A stretch of 64,000 nt of DNA from Umbilicaria muhlenbergii. Its lineage: Eukaryota > Ascomycota > Lecanoromycetes > Umbilicariales > Umbilicariaceae. Numbering within the stretch: position 1 is the stretch's first letter; every line of letters begins with the position of its first letter. Below are positions 48,865 to 58,521 of this stretch, piece after piece. The translations under genes and the position numbers were made by a program. The notes below the pieces were generated by a model. It saw only the letters and a list, made by a program, of their open reading frames with translations, was not told the DNA's origin and ran no database searches. The stretch is taken from positions 2,030,643 to 2,094,642 of the forward strand of contig KK106982.1 of the NCBI GenBank assembly GCA_000611775.1, given 5' to 3'.

Positions 48865-50589
48865 ATGCCTCTCGATAATGATACACGCGGATGGATCATG
48901 ACCTGCATAAGTGGCATCGGTAGGGCAATAAGAGCACGTCTTGACGAAAGACATTGATGCTGATGAGGAACAGCATGTGTCCTTGGGTCAAGCATCATCT
49001 GTGTCGATCTGATCATCCAGTGCATCCCTGGGAAGCGCAACTTCAGGATACAGGACAGCAATGCCTTTCTCTCATCATCTCTCAGCCTGAGTTTCGGCGT
49101 CATGGTTAGTGTACTTTCCTCCCTCGGGGGAGCTTCTCTTGCTGATTAGTTTCTGGTAGCTCTTCTCCTCCCTCTACAGCATGCTCCCCTCTTCTAAGAA
49201 AAACCTAATCCTGGGGGGCTTTTCACCGCGGGCGGCAGCTTATACCCTTATTGGATGTTTTCTGGGAGGTGTTATAGGCATTCAGATCCTCTCACGGCTT
49301 CTGCATCATTATATCCCCTCTCATGTCGGTGAGGACTGCCCTTACTCGTCTTCGTACAGATGCTCGCTGACGCTAAGTAAGTCGATTGCGACCACACCCA
49401 TGGAGACCAGGAATCCGACGAGGATGAGGAATCCCACGCTGGACATTCGCATTCCAATGGTCATCCTCACAAGCATCATTCACATGACTCCGAGGATACT
49501 CCTTTGCTCTCCAGAGATGATTATGACTTGAAGCGGGACAATGGTCCAAGGTCACAATCTGCTAATGTGGAAACGACACAGCGTCCTGACGCTCCCTACC
49601 TTACAGTCCCTAACCCGCGGAGACCTTCGCTACAGACTCGCCTGACGAGTCGAGTCTCGACCTTCGTCTCCCGTGCTAAAGCGTCATGTGATGAATCCGG
49701 ACCTTGTTATGGTTATAGTGATCCCTGTGGGCAAGAGTGTTTCAAAGCGATCACCAGGAATCCCACGGGGGCCTTTACGAGGGTGCCTAGTTCTGGCGCT
49801 GTACGACACCCGACTTTGCGTCGAAGCGCAACAGCTCCCTATTCTCAAGCCATGCAAGTGCCTCTTGAAGGCCTTCGTGAGGAGCCTGATTCGAATACCT
49901 CCAACTCAATGGACCGAGGAGGATCGAACAGCTCGCACAAAGCAGTCTCTCGCGGCCGTAGCGATCATCAACCTAGCTCTCCCTTTCCCAACGGCACCAG
50001 TAGGCTGTCCACCGCCGATGTTGATCTCGAGGGAGGCGGTCAAAAGCGTGGGCTATCCTCCTCCGCGGACCCTACCGACCCCTCCCAAGCTCATCATCAC
50101 CATGTCCCAACTAACGCCTTCCTTTCCATCGGACTCCAAACCTCCATCGCCATTGCCCTTCACAAGCTCCCTGAGGGCTTCATCACCTACGCGACCAACC
50201 ACGCAAACCCAAAGCTGGGTTTTGCAGTATTCATGGCCTTGTTCATCCATAACATTACTGAGGGCTTTGCCATGGCCTTACCCCTCTATCTAGCTCTGGG
50301 TAGTAGATGGAAAGCTATGTTTTGGAGCTCACTGCTGGGAGGCATAAGCCAACCGCTAGGTGCTGGCATTGCGGCATTGTGGTTTCATGTCGCAGGTAGA
50401 GGCGACATGGCTCCCGGTGAAAAAGTGTACGGATGCATGTTTGCAGTCACGGCAGGAGTTATGACGAGTGTTGCATTGCAGCTATTCTCGGAGAGTCTGT
50501 CTTTGACGCACAACCGGAACCTCTGCGTTGCCTTTGCTTTTATTGGTATGGGGATTCTGGGGATTAGTTTCGCGTTGACGGCAGGTTGA
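48865..50589 (+). CDS. Zrt3-like vacuolar ZIP zinc transporter
   Basis: ZIP transporter of the Zrt3 branch, which in yeast exports stored zinc from the vacuole. Exons 48865-48919, 48974-49104, 49160-49328, 49382-50589 (520 aa); introns 53-55 bp. Start MPLDNDTRGWIMTCISGIAC leads into the first helix; next NAFLSSSLSLSFGVMLFSSLYS. The cytosolic loop begins with VDCDHTHGD and is His-rich (GHSHSNGHPHKHHSHD near 49,440-49,490), followed by a Cys pair segment (PCYGYSDPCGQEC). The transport core has HKLPEGFITYATNH in helix 4 and HNITEGFAMALPL in helix 5, both with zinc-ligand His/Glu, then three more helices. An HHHH run sits just before helix 4. Confidence 0.93.
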
Positions 50590-50945
50590 GCCACCAGGTC
50601 CACAGATGGGATTCTGGTGTTTGGAAGTTGGATTGGCGCAAATTCGATTCGCTCAACTGATGTGGCTCGGGTATTGGGCGGGTATGAACAAACCCCGGGA
50701 TCCGGCACGGGAGCTGAGGCACTTCGCGGTCCTGAGGGCTAGGACTTGGCCAGGTCTGGATTATGACTGTATGGATACATGAATAGAATGGAATACATTG
50801 GATTAAGGCAAATAAGCCAGCTAATTGGCAATACGATTGGGGTATACCTCGTGAAATCAACGCAGGACTCCGTGTTCCTCCGCCATCGGTTGGAATAGGT
50901 CTCGGGACTTATGCCCAGCAAGCAGCAAGCAGATACCAAACAGAT
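50590..50945. other. Convergent intergenic tail region
   Basis: 356 bp between the ZRT3-like and ICMT stops. No gene recognised. Confidence 0.5.
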
Positions 50946-51962
50946 TTACCGTATGAAGGGTATGCCAACCCAAGTCCTTTGGCGGTATTCAACGTACCGG
51001 TCGCCGAAAAATTTGATCAAAAGTTCCTCTTCGCCTACACCCCCACGACACCGTCAGCATCATCCGTTTTCCACCACTTCCACCATCACCTCCACATTGA
51101 GCGAAGCACACTCACGTTCAATCCTGCCGCTGAAGAACCTCCACAGCACCACCGCATAGCCCACGAAACAAATCGGATTCCCCAACACCACCTGCGTCCC
51201 CAGCCCCCACCACCAGAAGCCAAAATAACTCGGATGGCGTAACCAGGCGTAGACGCCATCCGTCACCAACTCATGCCCCTCCTTCCGCTTCATCTGCACC
51301 GTGTGATTGAAATTCGACCCCGCCTGCGCCATCGCCAGGGTCCGTGTGGTCTGCCCCACCACCATCATCGCCAATCCAATCCCCACGAGCCACGCCCGGC
51401 TGCAGGAGGGACGGACGGATTCGGGGAGTACCGACAGCGACGACGGCAGAACGCATTCGAGGAGCGCGAGCGTGTGCGCGATGTTGTACGCGGAGCCGTT
51501 CTGCGAGAGCAGGAAGGCGGAGACGGTGGCGGCCGAGGGGTTGTAGCGGGCGGTGGTGTAGTATTCGAGGAAGTGGAAGAGGGAGAGGGTGGCGAGGAAG
51601 AAGGGGGCGCGCCAGAGGGGGTGCGGGGGGGAGGAGAGGAGGAGGAGGAGGGTTAGGGAGGCGGTGAGGCCGAGGGTGCAGCCGAGGAGGAAGGAGCGCA
51701 GGGAGGTGCCGGCGAGGGAGCGGGGGCCGGAGGGGAGGAGGGCGGGGTCGATGGGGGGGCCGGTGGGGGAAGTGGGGTGTCCGTTGCTGGGGTTGGCGAG
51801 GAGGCCGGTGGGGTGCCCGTTGCTGATTGTGTGGCCGTTGGCGATTTGTTGGCTGGCGGCGTGGGAGGGGGAGGGCGTCCAAGGGGAGCGGTGGGAGGGG
51901 CGGTTGAGCGGCCAGGAGATGGGGGGAGAGTCGGCGAGGTCGGGGGAGGAGGTCGTGGCCAT
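50946..51962 (-). CDS. STE14: Protein-S-isoprenylcysteine O-methyltransferase (Ste14/ICMT)
   Basis: ER membrane methyltransferase that caps prenylated C-terminal cysteines of Ras-like proteins and mating pheromones. Exons on the minus strand 51962-51116 and 51034-50946 (311 aa), intron of 81 bp. Motifs: FFLATLSLFHFLEYYTTARY (family helix), AYNIAHTLALLE, then the C-terminal catalytic half GHELVTDGVYAWLRHPSYFGFWWWGLGTQ, NPICFVGYAVVLWRFF, and EEELLIKFFGDRYVEYRQRT. The second exon supplies the last 30 residues with the conserved E-E-x-x-L and Y-x-x-Y parts. The N-terminal 85 residues are Pro/Ser-rich and specific to filamentous fungi. Composition switches from C-rich to G-rich near 51,420. Confidence 0.93.
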
Positions 51963-52302
51963 GATGGTCAGCGGGTGGAAGGTACGCTGGGGGATGAGGG
52001 GGAGAGATGCTAGCGGAGGTTCATAGCTTGATCGCGCTTATGCTTTTGACGAGAGGCGGATTGTGAGTGCTTTCGTGGTGGGAGGTCACCGTAGGCGCGG
52101 GATTCGGGCACGGGCGCAAGCAGCCTTCGTATTGTTCCCCCTTCGCGGCGCTCCCCTGCCCTCAGCCTCACTGTGGGTGATCACCGATGCATGTCATCCG
52201 ACAGGAGCGCGGCAGGGATCATCAGCGCCACTTCCGTTCCGGGTAATGATCGTCAGCACACCAGAAACATTTGCACCGAATCAGTTTCTGCTGTATGCAG
52301 GC
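51963..52302. promoter_or_regulatory. Divergent region, ICMT / acetyltransferase
   Basis: 340 bp between divergent starts; no distinct element recognised. The plus-strand gene's frame stays open upstream, with a Met at 52,245. Confidence 0.4.
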
Positions 52303-53220
52303 ATGACGCTATCCACCGAGAAGAAGAAAGCCCTTCGCGGCGACCTGTATCTTGCCTTTGTGCCGGAGCTCATTGCGGAACGGCGTCGATGTTCAAACGC
52401 CTGCCAACGTCTGAACACCGCCGGTGAGGTGTCGCGGCGGAGGCTGGTGGAGCTGTGGAGAGCGTAAGTCTCTCCATCTGCTCGAGATCAGCCCGCACGC
52501 TTTGGTGTGTGGACCATCAGCATCAGTGTTGCAAATGCTGACCGGTGTGTTCTGCTGGCAGGATCAATGGCGACGACAGACCATTACCACCGCAATTACC
52601 GGATGCCGAGCAGGACGCTGCGCAATTCGATGACGAACCCTGGATCGAATCTCCCATCCGGGTGGACTACGGCACCAATGTTCGTCTCGGCACCAACGTC
52701 TTCATCAACTTCAATTGCACAATCCTAGATACATGTCTGGTCACCATCGGCTCCCGTACGCTCATCGGTCCGAATGTATCCTTCTTCAGTGGCACGCACC
52801 CGTTGGATCCAGAACTCAGAAACGGCACCAAGGGCCCTGAGCTTGGAAAGGAGATTCACGTCGGGGAGGATTGCTGGATAGGTGGGAATGTCATTGTGCT
52901 GCCGGGGGTGAGGATCGGTAGGGGCGCCACTGTCGGTGCTGGAAGTGTGGTCACAAAGGTATGATGATTACGTCGAGACCTTGCTATACCATGGACTTCT
53001 TGAACATTCACTTGATGATGCTGCATGATAGGACGTCCCTCCGTTCCACGTGGTCGCGGGAAATCCGGCACGTATCATCAAAAGAATCGAAACTAATATG
53101 GATCCTGCACAACATCGCATTACGAACGGAAAGACTACGGTTGAGGTGGCAGGAGCCGAGAAGCCAATGCGTGACATGGCTGAGCGTCTTGATGGACTGA
53201 AGAACGGTACAAGCATTTGA
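52303..53220 (+). CDS. LacA/NodL/Maa-type hexapeptide O-acetyltransferase
   Basis: Trimeric left-handed beta-helix enzyme that uses acetyl-CoA to acetylate a sugar hydroxyl; exact substrate unknown. Exons 52303-52463, 52562-52958, 53032-53220 (248 aa); introns 98 and 73 bp. The Mac domain is at the N-terminus (MTLSTEKKKALRGDLYLAF, ELIAERRRC). Hexapeptide repeats follow, with the catalytic His in FFSGTHPLDPELR and the signature GGNVIVLPGVRIGRGATVGAGS. The third exon supplies DVPPFHVVAGNPARIIKRI, the typical acetyl-CoA-contacting end, plus a short fungal tail. I chose the Met at 52303, since the Mac domain starts there; an in-frame Met at 52,245 would add 19 residues. Confidence 0.92.
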
Positions 53221-53565
53221 TTCGAGCGAACACATCTGCATGATACCCTGGTTGCAAATCCTGCTTTTCGACCTTTGAGAGCTGACTTCAACCTAAGTTC
53301 GAGTGAAGAACGGAAGTGCTGCTAGATGTACATACTCATACAACATCACTAGTGTTGACTCACCACTACTGTTCCGTGAAGGATGAGCTATAGAGTCATG
53401 AGCAATTCATCTACCTGTCTTCATCCCCCATCAACTACAAATCCAAGCAGTTAACCTCCTCTCCTTCCTTCCACCTGCAACCACAATCGAACATCTCCGA
53501 CACCTTCCCAACCACCCATCCTCCCAAACAACTCTTCTCAAACTCAGCCAAACACTACCCCAGCC
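53221..53565. other. Intergenic region upstream of SprT-like copy A
   Basis: 345 bp between tandem plus-strand genes. The last 150 bp are strongly C/T/A-rich, a probable 5' leader. No gene recognised. Confidence 0.5.
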
Positions 53566-54367
53566 ATGGCCTACACCGTGCCCGCCGACGACCGCGACCG
53601 CCAAGACCGCTACGAAGAGAGCTTCTCCGCCCGCATCTCCACCCGCACCGGCGAAGCATACCCCTGTTCCCAATCCCTCCTCGACGACCTAACCGACGAC
53701 ACCCGCCCCCTCCAAAACAACCGCTACGTCCCCATGGAGGACGCCGTGCTCGACCTCGTCGACTACCTCGGCCCCTCCTTCCCCGGCGCCCGCAGCGCGC
53801 CGCGCGCCCAAGCGCTCGACCGCCTCCGCGCCTCCGCCACCACGCGCTTCTGGCACGCCGATTTGGTGTTCAAGGCCTTCGGCGACTTGGACACGTTGTT
53901 CTTCCGCCGGCGACTGAGGGGCAATGTGCTGCTGCGCTGGATCACGCCGGACGGGGTGGCGGCATTGGCGGCGGAGGGGTATGCGCCGGCGATGGGGTGG
54001 GTGAGGAATTATCGGCCGGGGCCGGGGGAGAGGACGGTGAGGGAGAAGATTGGGGTTTTTTTGAACGCGGAGGAGTTGCTGTTGGGGGGCACGTTGATGG
54101 ATGTGTGGAAGACGCTGTTGCATTATATGGTGGTGAGTTACATTGATGATCTCTTTTGGGCGGGTGTGGGCTGGTGAGCAACTGATATGGACTGTGCAGC
54201 ACGCGTATCTTGTGGTTATGACGGGCCGGTTTGGGGATCCGGGCGATTTGGACGGGCCGTCTTTCGGGCGGTGTTGGAGGGCTGTTGAGCATCAGTTCCC
54301 GTGGGATTTACCTTCTGCGGGCGACGTTCATCCGCTCCGTACTTACAGGAGGGGTGGTGCGGGATAA
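53566..54367 (+). CDS. SprT-like protein, copy A (substituted active site)
   Basis: Member of a local family of SprT/SPRTN-like proteins. Exons 53566-54132 and 54200-54367 (244 aa), 67-bp GT-AG intron. Seen in order: GEAYPCSQ near the N-terminus (the family's YPC motif), the SprT helix ADLVFKAFGDLDTLFF, the strand RGNVLLRW, then the zinc motif, which reads HYMV at the exon end and HAYLVVMTG after the intron. SPRTN-type proteins have HExxHAYL here, so the catalytic Glu is Tyr. The usual third ligand in a G-H-G-P-x-F context is LDGPSF here, with Asp in place of His. I infer loss of protease activity; a binding role is possible. Copies B, C, D and relic E lie next to it on the other strand. Confidence 0.78.
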
Positions 54368-54794
54368 CCGAGTCGGACTGTGGCCGTCTTGGAGGAGCAG
54401 CTTGTACGAGAGGTGGGGAAATGGTGAGATTTGGTATGCTTTGTTGCAAATCGCAACCACACCTTTGTATGCAGCATGCTTGCCTGGAGTTTGCGTTTTA
54501 GGAATACTGTCTAGTCAAGTAGTTAGGTGACTGCCTTGGTGCTTAATGAAGTTGCATGCCTGGTTTATGAACTGAAGTCAACAACATTACTCAAAGCTAC
54601 CTTCTTGAAATCGTGCATCCAACCACGTCCTGAATGCTCAAACTCTGGAACAGACCTCGCTACAAGCAATACCCCTATCCTAACATATCCGCACCATCTC
54701 TGCCATAAGGACACAGTAACTCATCGAGAAGTAGCATTTTGTTCTCGACTGCATGCAAGTAACCCTCCGAAACATCTCGGGAGACCTTCCATCC
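54368..54794. other. Convergent gap between copies A and B
   Basis: 427 bp between the stop of copy A and that of copy B. No gene recognised. Confidence 0.45.
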
Positions 54795-55839
54795 CTACCA
54801 CGGAGGGTGATGTAGCCGGCCCGGGAAGCGTGAGCGAACAGCTCGGCGGCATCTCTGGAAATACGGGCCATGAAACGGATCCATTTTCCCGCTCCGATCA
54901 AGATGCCCCGACTCAGAGGCCTTATGATCGGTACGAAGGACAAGGTAGACATGCTAAAGGCCCATTCGTCAGCACCGACCGACACAACAACGAAAACGCA
55001 AGCACGATGAGCCCGATCAACCAACCCACTCCCAATCATCTCATGCAACACCACATCCCAAACATGCCGCAGCTCGACCCCCTTCCGCAGCAGCAACCGC
55101 TCGGCGTTCAAAAAAACCCGCGCTCTCCCCGCTTCCCCATACATGTCCCCGCAGTCCGACACCCCCAACGCCGACTCCGGCCCCTGCCGCTTCTGGAAAA
55201 ACTTCTCCCCCTCCCACCTCAGCAGCACCCGCCCCTGCAGCTGCCCCGCAAAGAACGCCCGATCCAAATCCGCCCAGGCCTTGAACATCAGGTCCGGCCC
55301 CCACTGCCGCGGATTCTTGCCTTGGTCGCGGAAGCGGCGCAGCGCGGCGACGGCGTCGGGCGAGGTGGTGAAGTAGGGGCCCAGGGCGTCTTCCAAGTCG
55401 GAGCCTGCTTTTTCGGCCGTGAGGACTGGGAACGTGGCGGGGGGGAGGAGGCTTTTGTCGGTGAGCAGGGCGAGCTCGCGGCTGGTGTGTGGGTAGGCGG
55501 TGCCGGTGTTGACGGTGGTGGGGGGGGTGGGAAACTGGCGTCGTAGCGGGCTTGGCGGGCTCGACGGTCGCGCTCGGGGAGGGTGAAGGACAGGGAGGCT
55601 TCGCGGATCTGTTGCTCGCGGTCGGGGAGAGTGAAGGCCCGGGAGCCTATGGCGAGGTTGGTTGCTTGGCTTTTGGAGTGGGTGGTATAAGGGCGAGACA
55701 GGGTGAAGGGACTTTGGCTATGACTAGGATCAAGGCGAGAGGGTATGTTGCTCGTGGATGGATCGAAAAGGAGGACGCCATTGAAATGACTTGTATTTGT
55801 AGTGATGGATGGCGAAAAGACTAGCAGTGAACTGGACAT
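54795..55839 (-). pseudogene. SprT-like copy B, probably decaying
   Basis: Paralogue of copy A on the opposite strand. Coding-like pieces: an N-terminal part from 55839, then NTGTAYPHTSREL, GPDLMFKAWADLDRAFFAGQ, RVLLRWEGE, FLNAERLLL and LHEMI; the second exon from 54953 gives HVYLVLRTDHKASESGHLD and FHGPYFQRC before the stop. Two defects are seen. The N-terminal part and the rest are in different frames, meeting at a run of eight C (plus-strand G 55520-55527). The intron (54954-55033) starts GGGAGT where copies A and D have GTGAGT and GTAAGT, so the 5' splice site is lost while the acceptor TTTAG is kept. The zinc ligands (HEMI-H, HGPYF) remain intact. A homopolymer sequencing error could explain the first defect but not the second. 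Confidence 0.7.
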
Positions 55840-56493
55840 AACACCACAGGCTTGACTTTATCCGAACTTGGTGTTGAGTAAGGACCGGTGGTGTTGTATC
55901 AGCGCACAGCAACACCACGGTCTCAAATTCAAAGAGTCCTTGAATTAGGCCAAGTGGCTTCGAAAGGATGAATCAGTAACCACAGTAGCATATTAGGGAA
56001 GACATTGCGTAAAGAGGTCTGCATCACTCTATAGGGAACAATCTGCACAATCAAAAAGAATACAACCTATAAAAGGAACTGGTGGAGCAAGGGATATATA
56101 ACTGGTAGCAAGCTTATTCGACAAAACCAGTTTCTATCGAGTGGGTCTTCCTTTACGCAGAGTTTAAAGTAGAATGACTGTACTACTCTCCGTCTTCTGC
56201 TTCATAAAAATATAAGAACAATAGGAAACCAACACGGGATACATGAAGCACGATTGGAATTGAAACATGAGTACGGACTTCCAGGTCCAAGGCCTAATAC
56301 AATTGCATGATACTAGTAGAAGTGTTTTGGTTAGCCTTCCGCTTGCTTTTCGAGCTGATAGCCTGAGGATTACAAGGCATAATGGTTTCTTCCGCATGCG
56401 TACCTCATGTTGGCAACAGATATCGTGCATCACTAATAACAACTCGCCAGAACTCACAAGGCTCAAGTATCATCACTACCCACCACAAAGCCA
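55840..56493. other. AT-rich gap between copies B and C
   Basis: 654 bp, AT-richer than its surroundings. It carries a strong plus-strand TATA sequence (TATAAAAG, 56,068-56,075) with no supported gene downstream. It should also hold the promoter of copy B and the 3' end of copy C. Confidence 0.45.
56068..56075 (+). promoter_or_regulatory. TATA-like element without a supported gene
   Basis: TATAAAAG in CCTATAAAAGG context. The next plus-strand open frame (from 56,267) runs antisense through the 3' third of copy C and shows no family likeness. Confidence 0.4.
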
Positions 56494-57246
56494 TTACCAA
56501 TCCAGCCAACCCCTTCGTCGACCATGGCGCCGTTCGTCCTTCTTCCCATCAAATTTAAAACCCGATCTCCACCGCGAATCCCACTCCTGCCTGTTCCATA
56601 CGTCCTCGCAACCTATGATATCCTTGAACCCGCCACCCAACCTCTTCAACACCGCTTTGGCACACTTATTGAAACAATTGCCATGCCCACCAGTAATCGC
56701 ATCGCTGTCCCCTCTATCTCCATTAGTCACGACCAGTAGATACGCATGCACCATCTCGTGTACCAGTGTGGAAAGCACATCTCGCAGCCCAACGGTGGCA
56801 AGCGTAGCGTGAGTCATGCTCATTTCGAGCTGGCAGCGAGAGCTGGTGACGAGATTGTACCTGGTTACGCCGAGGGTTCTGCTGACGGGCCCATTCAATA
56901 AATCGCTGCGGTCGTCCCAGCGGAGGTACACATTTCCCTTTAATTTCCCGCGAAACAAGAGCAGATCTAGATCGTTGAAGATTTTGAAGATGATATCCGG
57001 TCCCCAACGCTGAGCTTCTTGCAAGTCATTAAGTCGTTTAACGGCAGCCTTTTGGGCGTCTGATAAAGGGCCGTTGTGGGCTTGCTGAAGAAGCGATGTC
57101 GCTTCAATCCGGTCGATATAGTGGCGATGCCGGACGCGTTTTGCATGCGGGTCTTGCAGAACGTCGATTTCCTCTTGCGTGCATGGGTAGGGAGTGCCCC
57201 GGTCGGCGTAGACTTTGGTGTCTCGAGGGTCCTTGCGGAAGAACAT
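56494..57246 (-). CDS. SprT-like zinc-metalloprotease-like protein, copy C
   Basis: Intronless, 250 aa, the best-preserved copy. Starts MFFRKDPRDTK, then the family motif YADRGTPYPCTQEEIDVL (residues 13-30). A helical spacer leads to the SprT-like core: RWGPDIIFKIFNDLDLLLF and KGNVYLRWDD, then LSTLVHEMVHAYLLVV, a complete HExxH, followed by GGHGNCFNKCAKAV, matching the third zinc ligand of SPRTN-type proteases (GHGPxF). The C-terminus is Lys/Arg-rich (DGKKDERRHGRRRG), perhaps for nuclear targeting or nucleic-acid contact. SPRTN/Wss1-type enzymes cleave DNA-protein crosslinks, but this family's substrate is unknown. No intron interrupts the zinc motif, unlike A, B and D. Confidence 0.82.
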   Translation of the reverse strand: MFFRKDPRDTKVYADRGTPYPCTQEEIDVLQDPHAKRVRHRHYIDRIEATSLLQQAHNGPLSDAQKAAVKRLNDLQEAQRWGPDIIFKIFNDLDLLLFRGKLKGNVYLRWDDRSDLLNGPVSRTLGVTRYNLVTSSRCQLEMSMTHATLATVGLRDVLSTLVHEMVHAYLLVVTNGDRGDSDAITGGHGNCFNKCAKAVLKRLGGGFKDIIGCEDVWNRQEWDSRWRSGFKFDGKKDERRHGRRRGWLDW

Positions 57247-57954
57247 GGGAGAGATCTTGCACGGCTTGCGTTTCTTGCTTAAGGGATAGAGGGCTAAAGA
57301 TTAGGAGGTAGCAAAGATTGCGGGGCAGAGAATGAGAAAGTACGAACATGGTACACGAAGATGGAGATGCTGGTTATGACTGGCAGTAATACTGATTCAC
57401 GGACATGTAACAGTCACAAAATGACTCTTCCAGCAGGTTCAAGTGAACAAGAAAAGGCACAGTCCCTGGTGCCAGCAGAGGACAGTCGGACGGAGAAGAT
57501 CATGACCAGTGAGCCGTAGAGGTCTGGCAGCAGTGAAGCAGCCGCTCAAACAAGAAACATACCATACTCCAAACAAGAAACACAGCACATGTCCAAGAGA
57601 CCGCCTTCATTTCTCTGACTGTTTGACCTTATGTCATTGTCCATGGCGGTTTTTACAGGCCCGAGTACAATAGTACGCACAACGCAACTCCGTTAGCATG
57701 TTCTACTCAAGAGCTTCGACACCACTGGCTCATGATGCGAGATCTCTCTTAAGTGCGCACACTCCATTTTAAGGAAATTAGATATTATCAGTGAGAAGTA
57801 GAGGGAATGTAGTTGGGATAGTGAGAAAATATGCTGCTTGCAGGCTTGATATGCGAAGTGGAGGCTAATCCACTTACGGCGTAGTCACATGCGCCGCGGC
57901 AGCGGCCCCTACTCTCTGCTTTCCTAGATCTCCCATTCGGTGGCTGGTTTGTTG
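57247..57954. other. Gap upstream of copy C
   Basis: 708 bp between the start of copy C and relic exon E, presumably holding the promoter of copy C. No gene or repeat recognised. Confidence 0.45.
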
Positions 57955-58133
57955 GGCCTCTATTATGGATACTATGGTGAATGTGCAGTATAACACAATC
58001 GGCGCCTCCCAATCGAGTACCTAGTGAGAGCGTCCACGCATCTCCGCATCTCAGGAAACCTGTGCCGTGCCCCGGGCCATGAGGCTCATCATGATCATGG
58101 CAGTTCTCGGTTGAGAATCCAAAGGTAGGCATG
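57955..58133 (-). pseudogene. Relic SprT-like second exon (E)
   Basis: A stretch matching the second exon of copy D: a splice acceptor (CACTAG) at the same place, then HAYLWIL, and after a one-base frame change ENCHDHDEPHGPGHGTGF, LRCGDAWTLSLGTRLGGADC and ILHIHHS. Copy D reads HAYLEVI, GNCFDLDE, PSHGRHFKRCLQAVSARLGG and LGLHHEF at corresponding points. The third zinc-ligand context GPGHGTGF is kept. No first exon is found in the 388 bp before it, so this is a partial duplicate. It lies downstream of copy D on the same strand, so it could in principle act as an alternative last exon; read in D's frame it stops after HAYL plus eight residues. Confidence 0.6.
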
Positions 58134-58521
58134 CTAGTGCAAACACTGATTTCGGTTCGATTCTGCAGAACATGGTGCTGAGCGTATTTCGTGTACTCAA
58201 GGTTCCTTCTCCGGTAAACTTATAACACACTCGAAGAGAGTAGAGAGCACGTCCTGGGGCAGGGTTATCAACGAGGAGGTCTGTGAATCAGAAAGCGATC
58301 TAATCTGTCAATGTTGGAAGACGGCATATCATGTGCATGCTCTTGTTGCTCGCAAGGCTTTGACTCCCAACATGGTGTGAGATTCACGTGTTCGATCTTC
58401 TTGTTGATGCATGTGAAGTAGCAGAAACACGAACCAAGCTGTGGCACTGCAAGCTTGGTGTATCGATAAGGAGGGAAATTGCAAGTCACAATGTGGCAGG
58501 GACAAAGAGACCGATCACCAC
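58134..58521. other. Gap between copy D and relic exon E
   Basis: 388 bp holding the 3' untranslated region of copy D. No SprT-like first exon or other gene found. Confidence 0.45.

Noticed and set aside
49673-50293. A 206-codon frame inside the Zrt3-like gene
   Set aside because: Out-of-frame shadow of the conserved transporter exon.
54680-55396. A single long frame through copy B reading across its intron
   Set aside because: After HEMIG the frame loses all similarity to the paralogues, whereas the spliced frame from 54,953 gives HVYLVL and FHGPYF; it is intron read-through.
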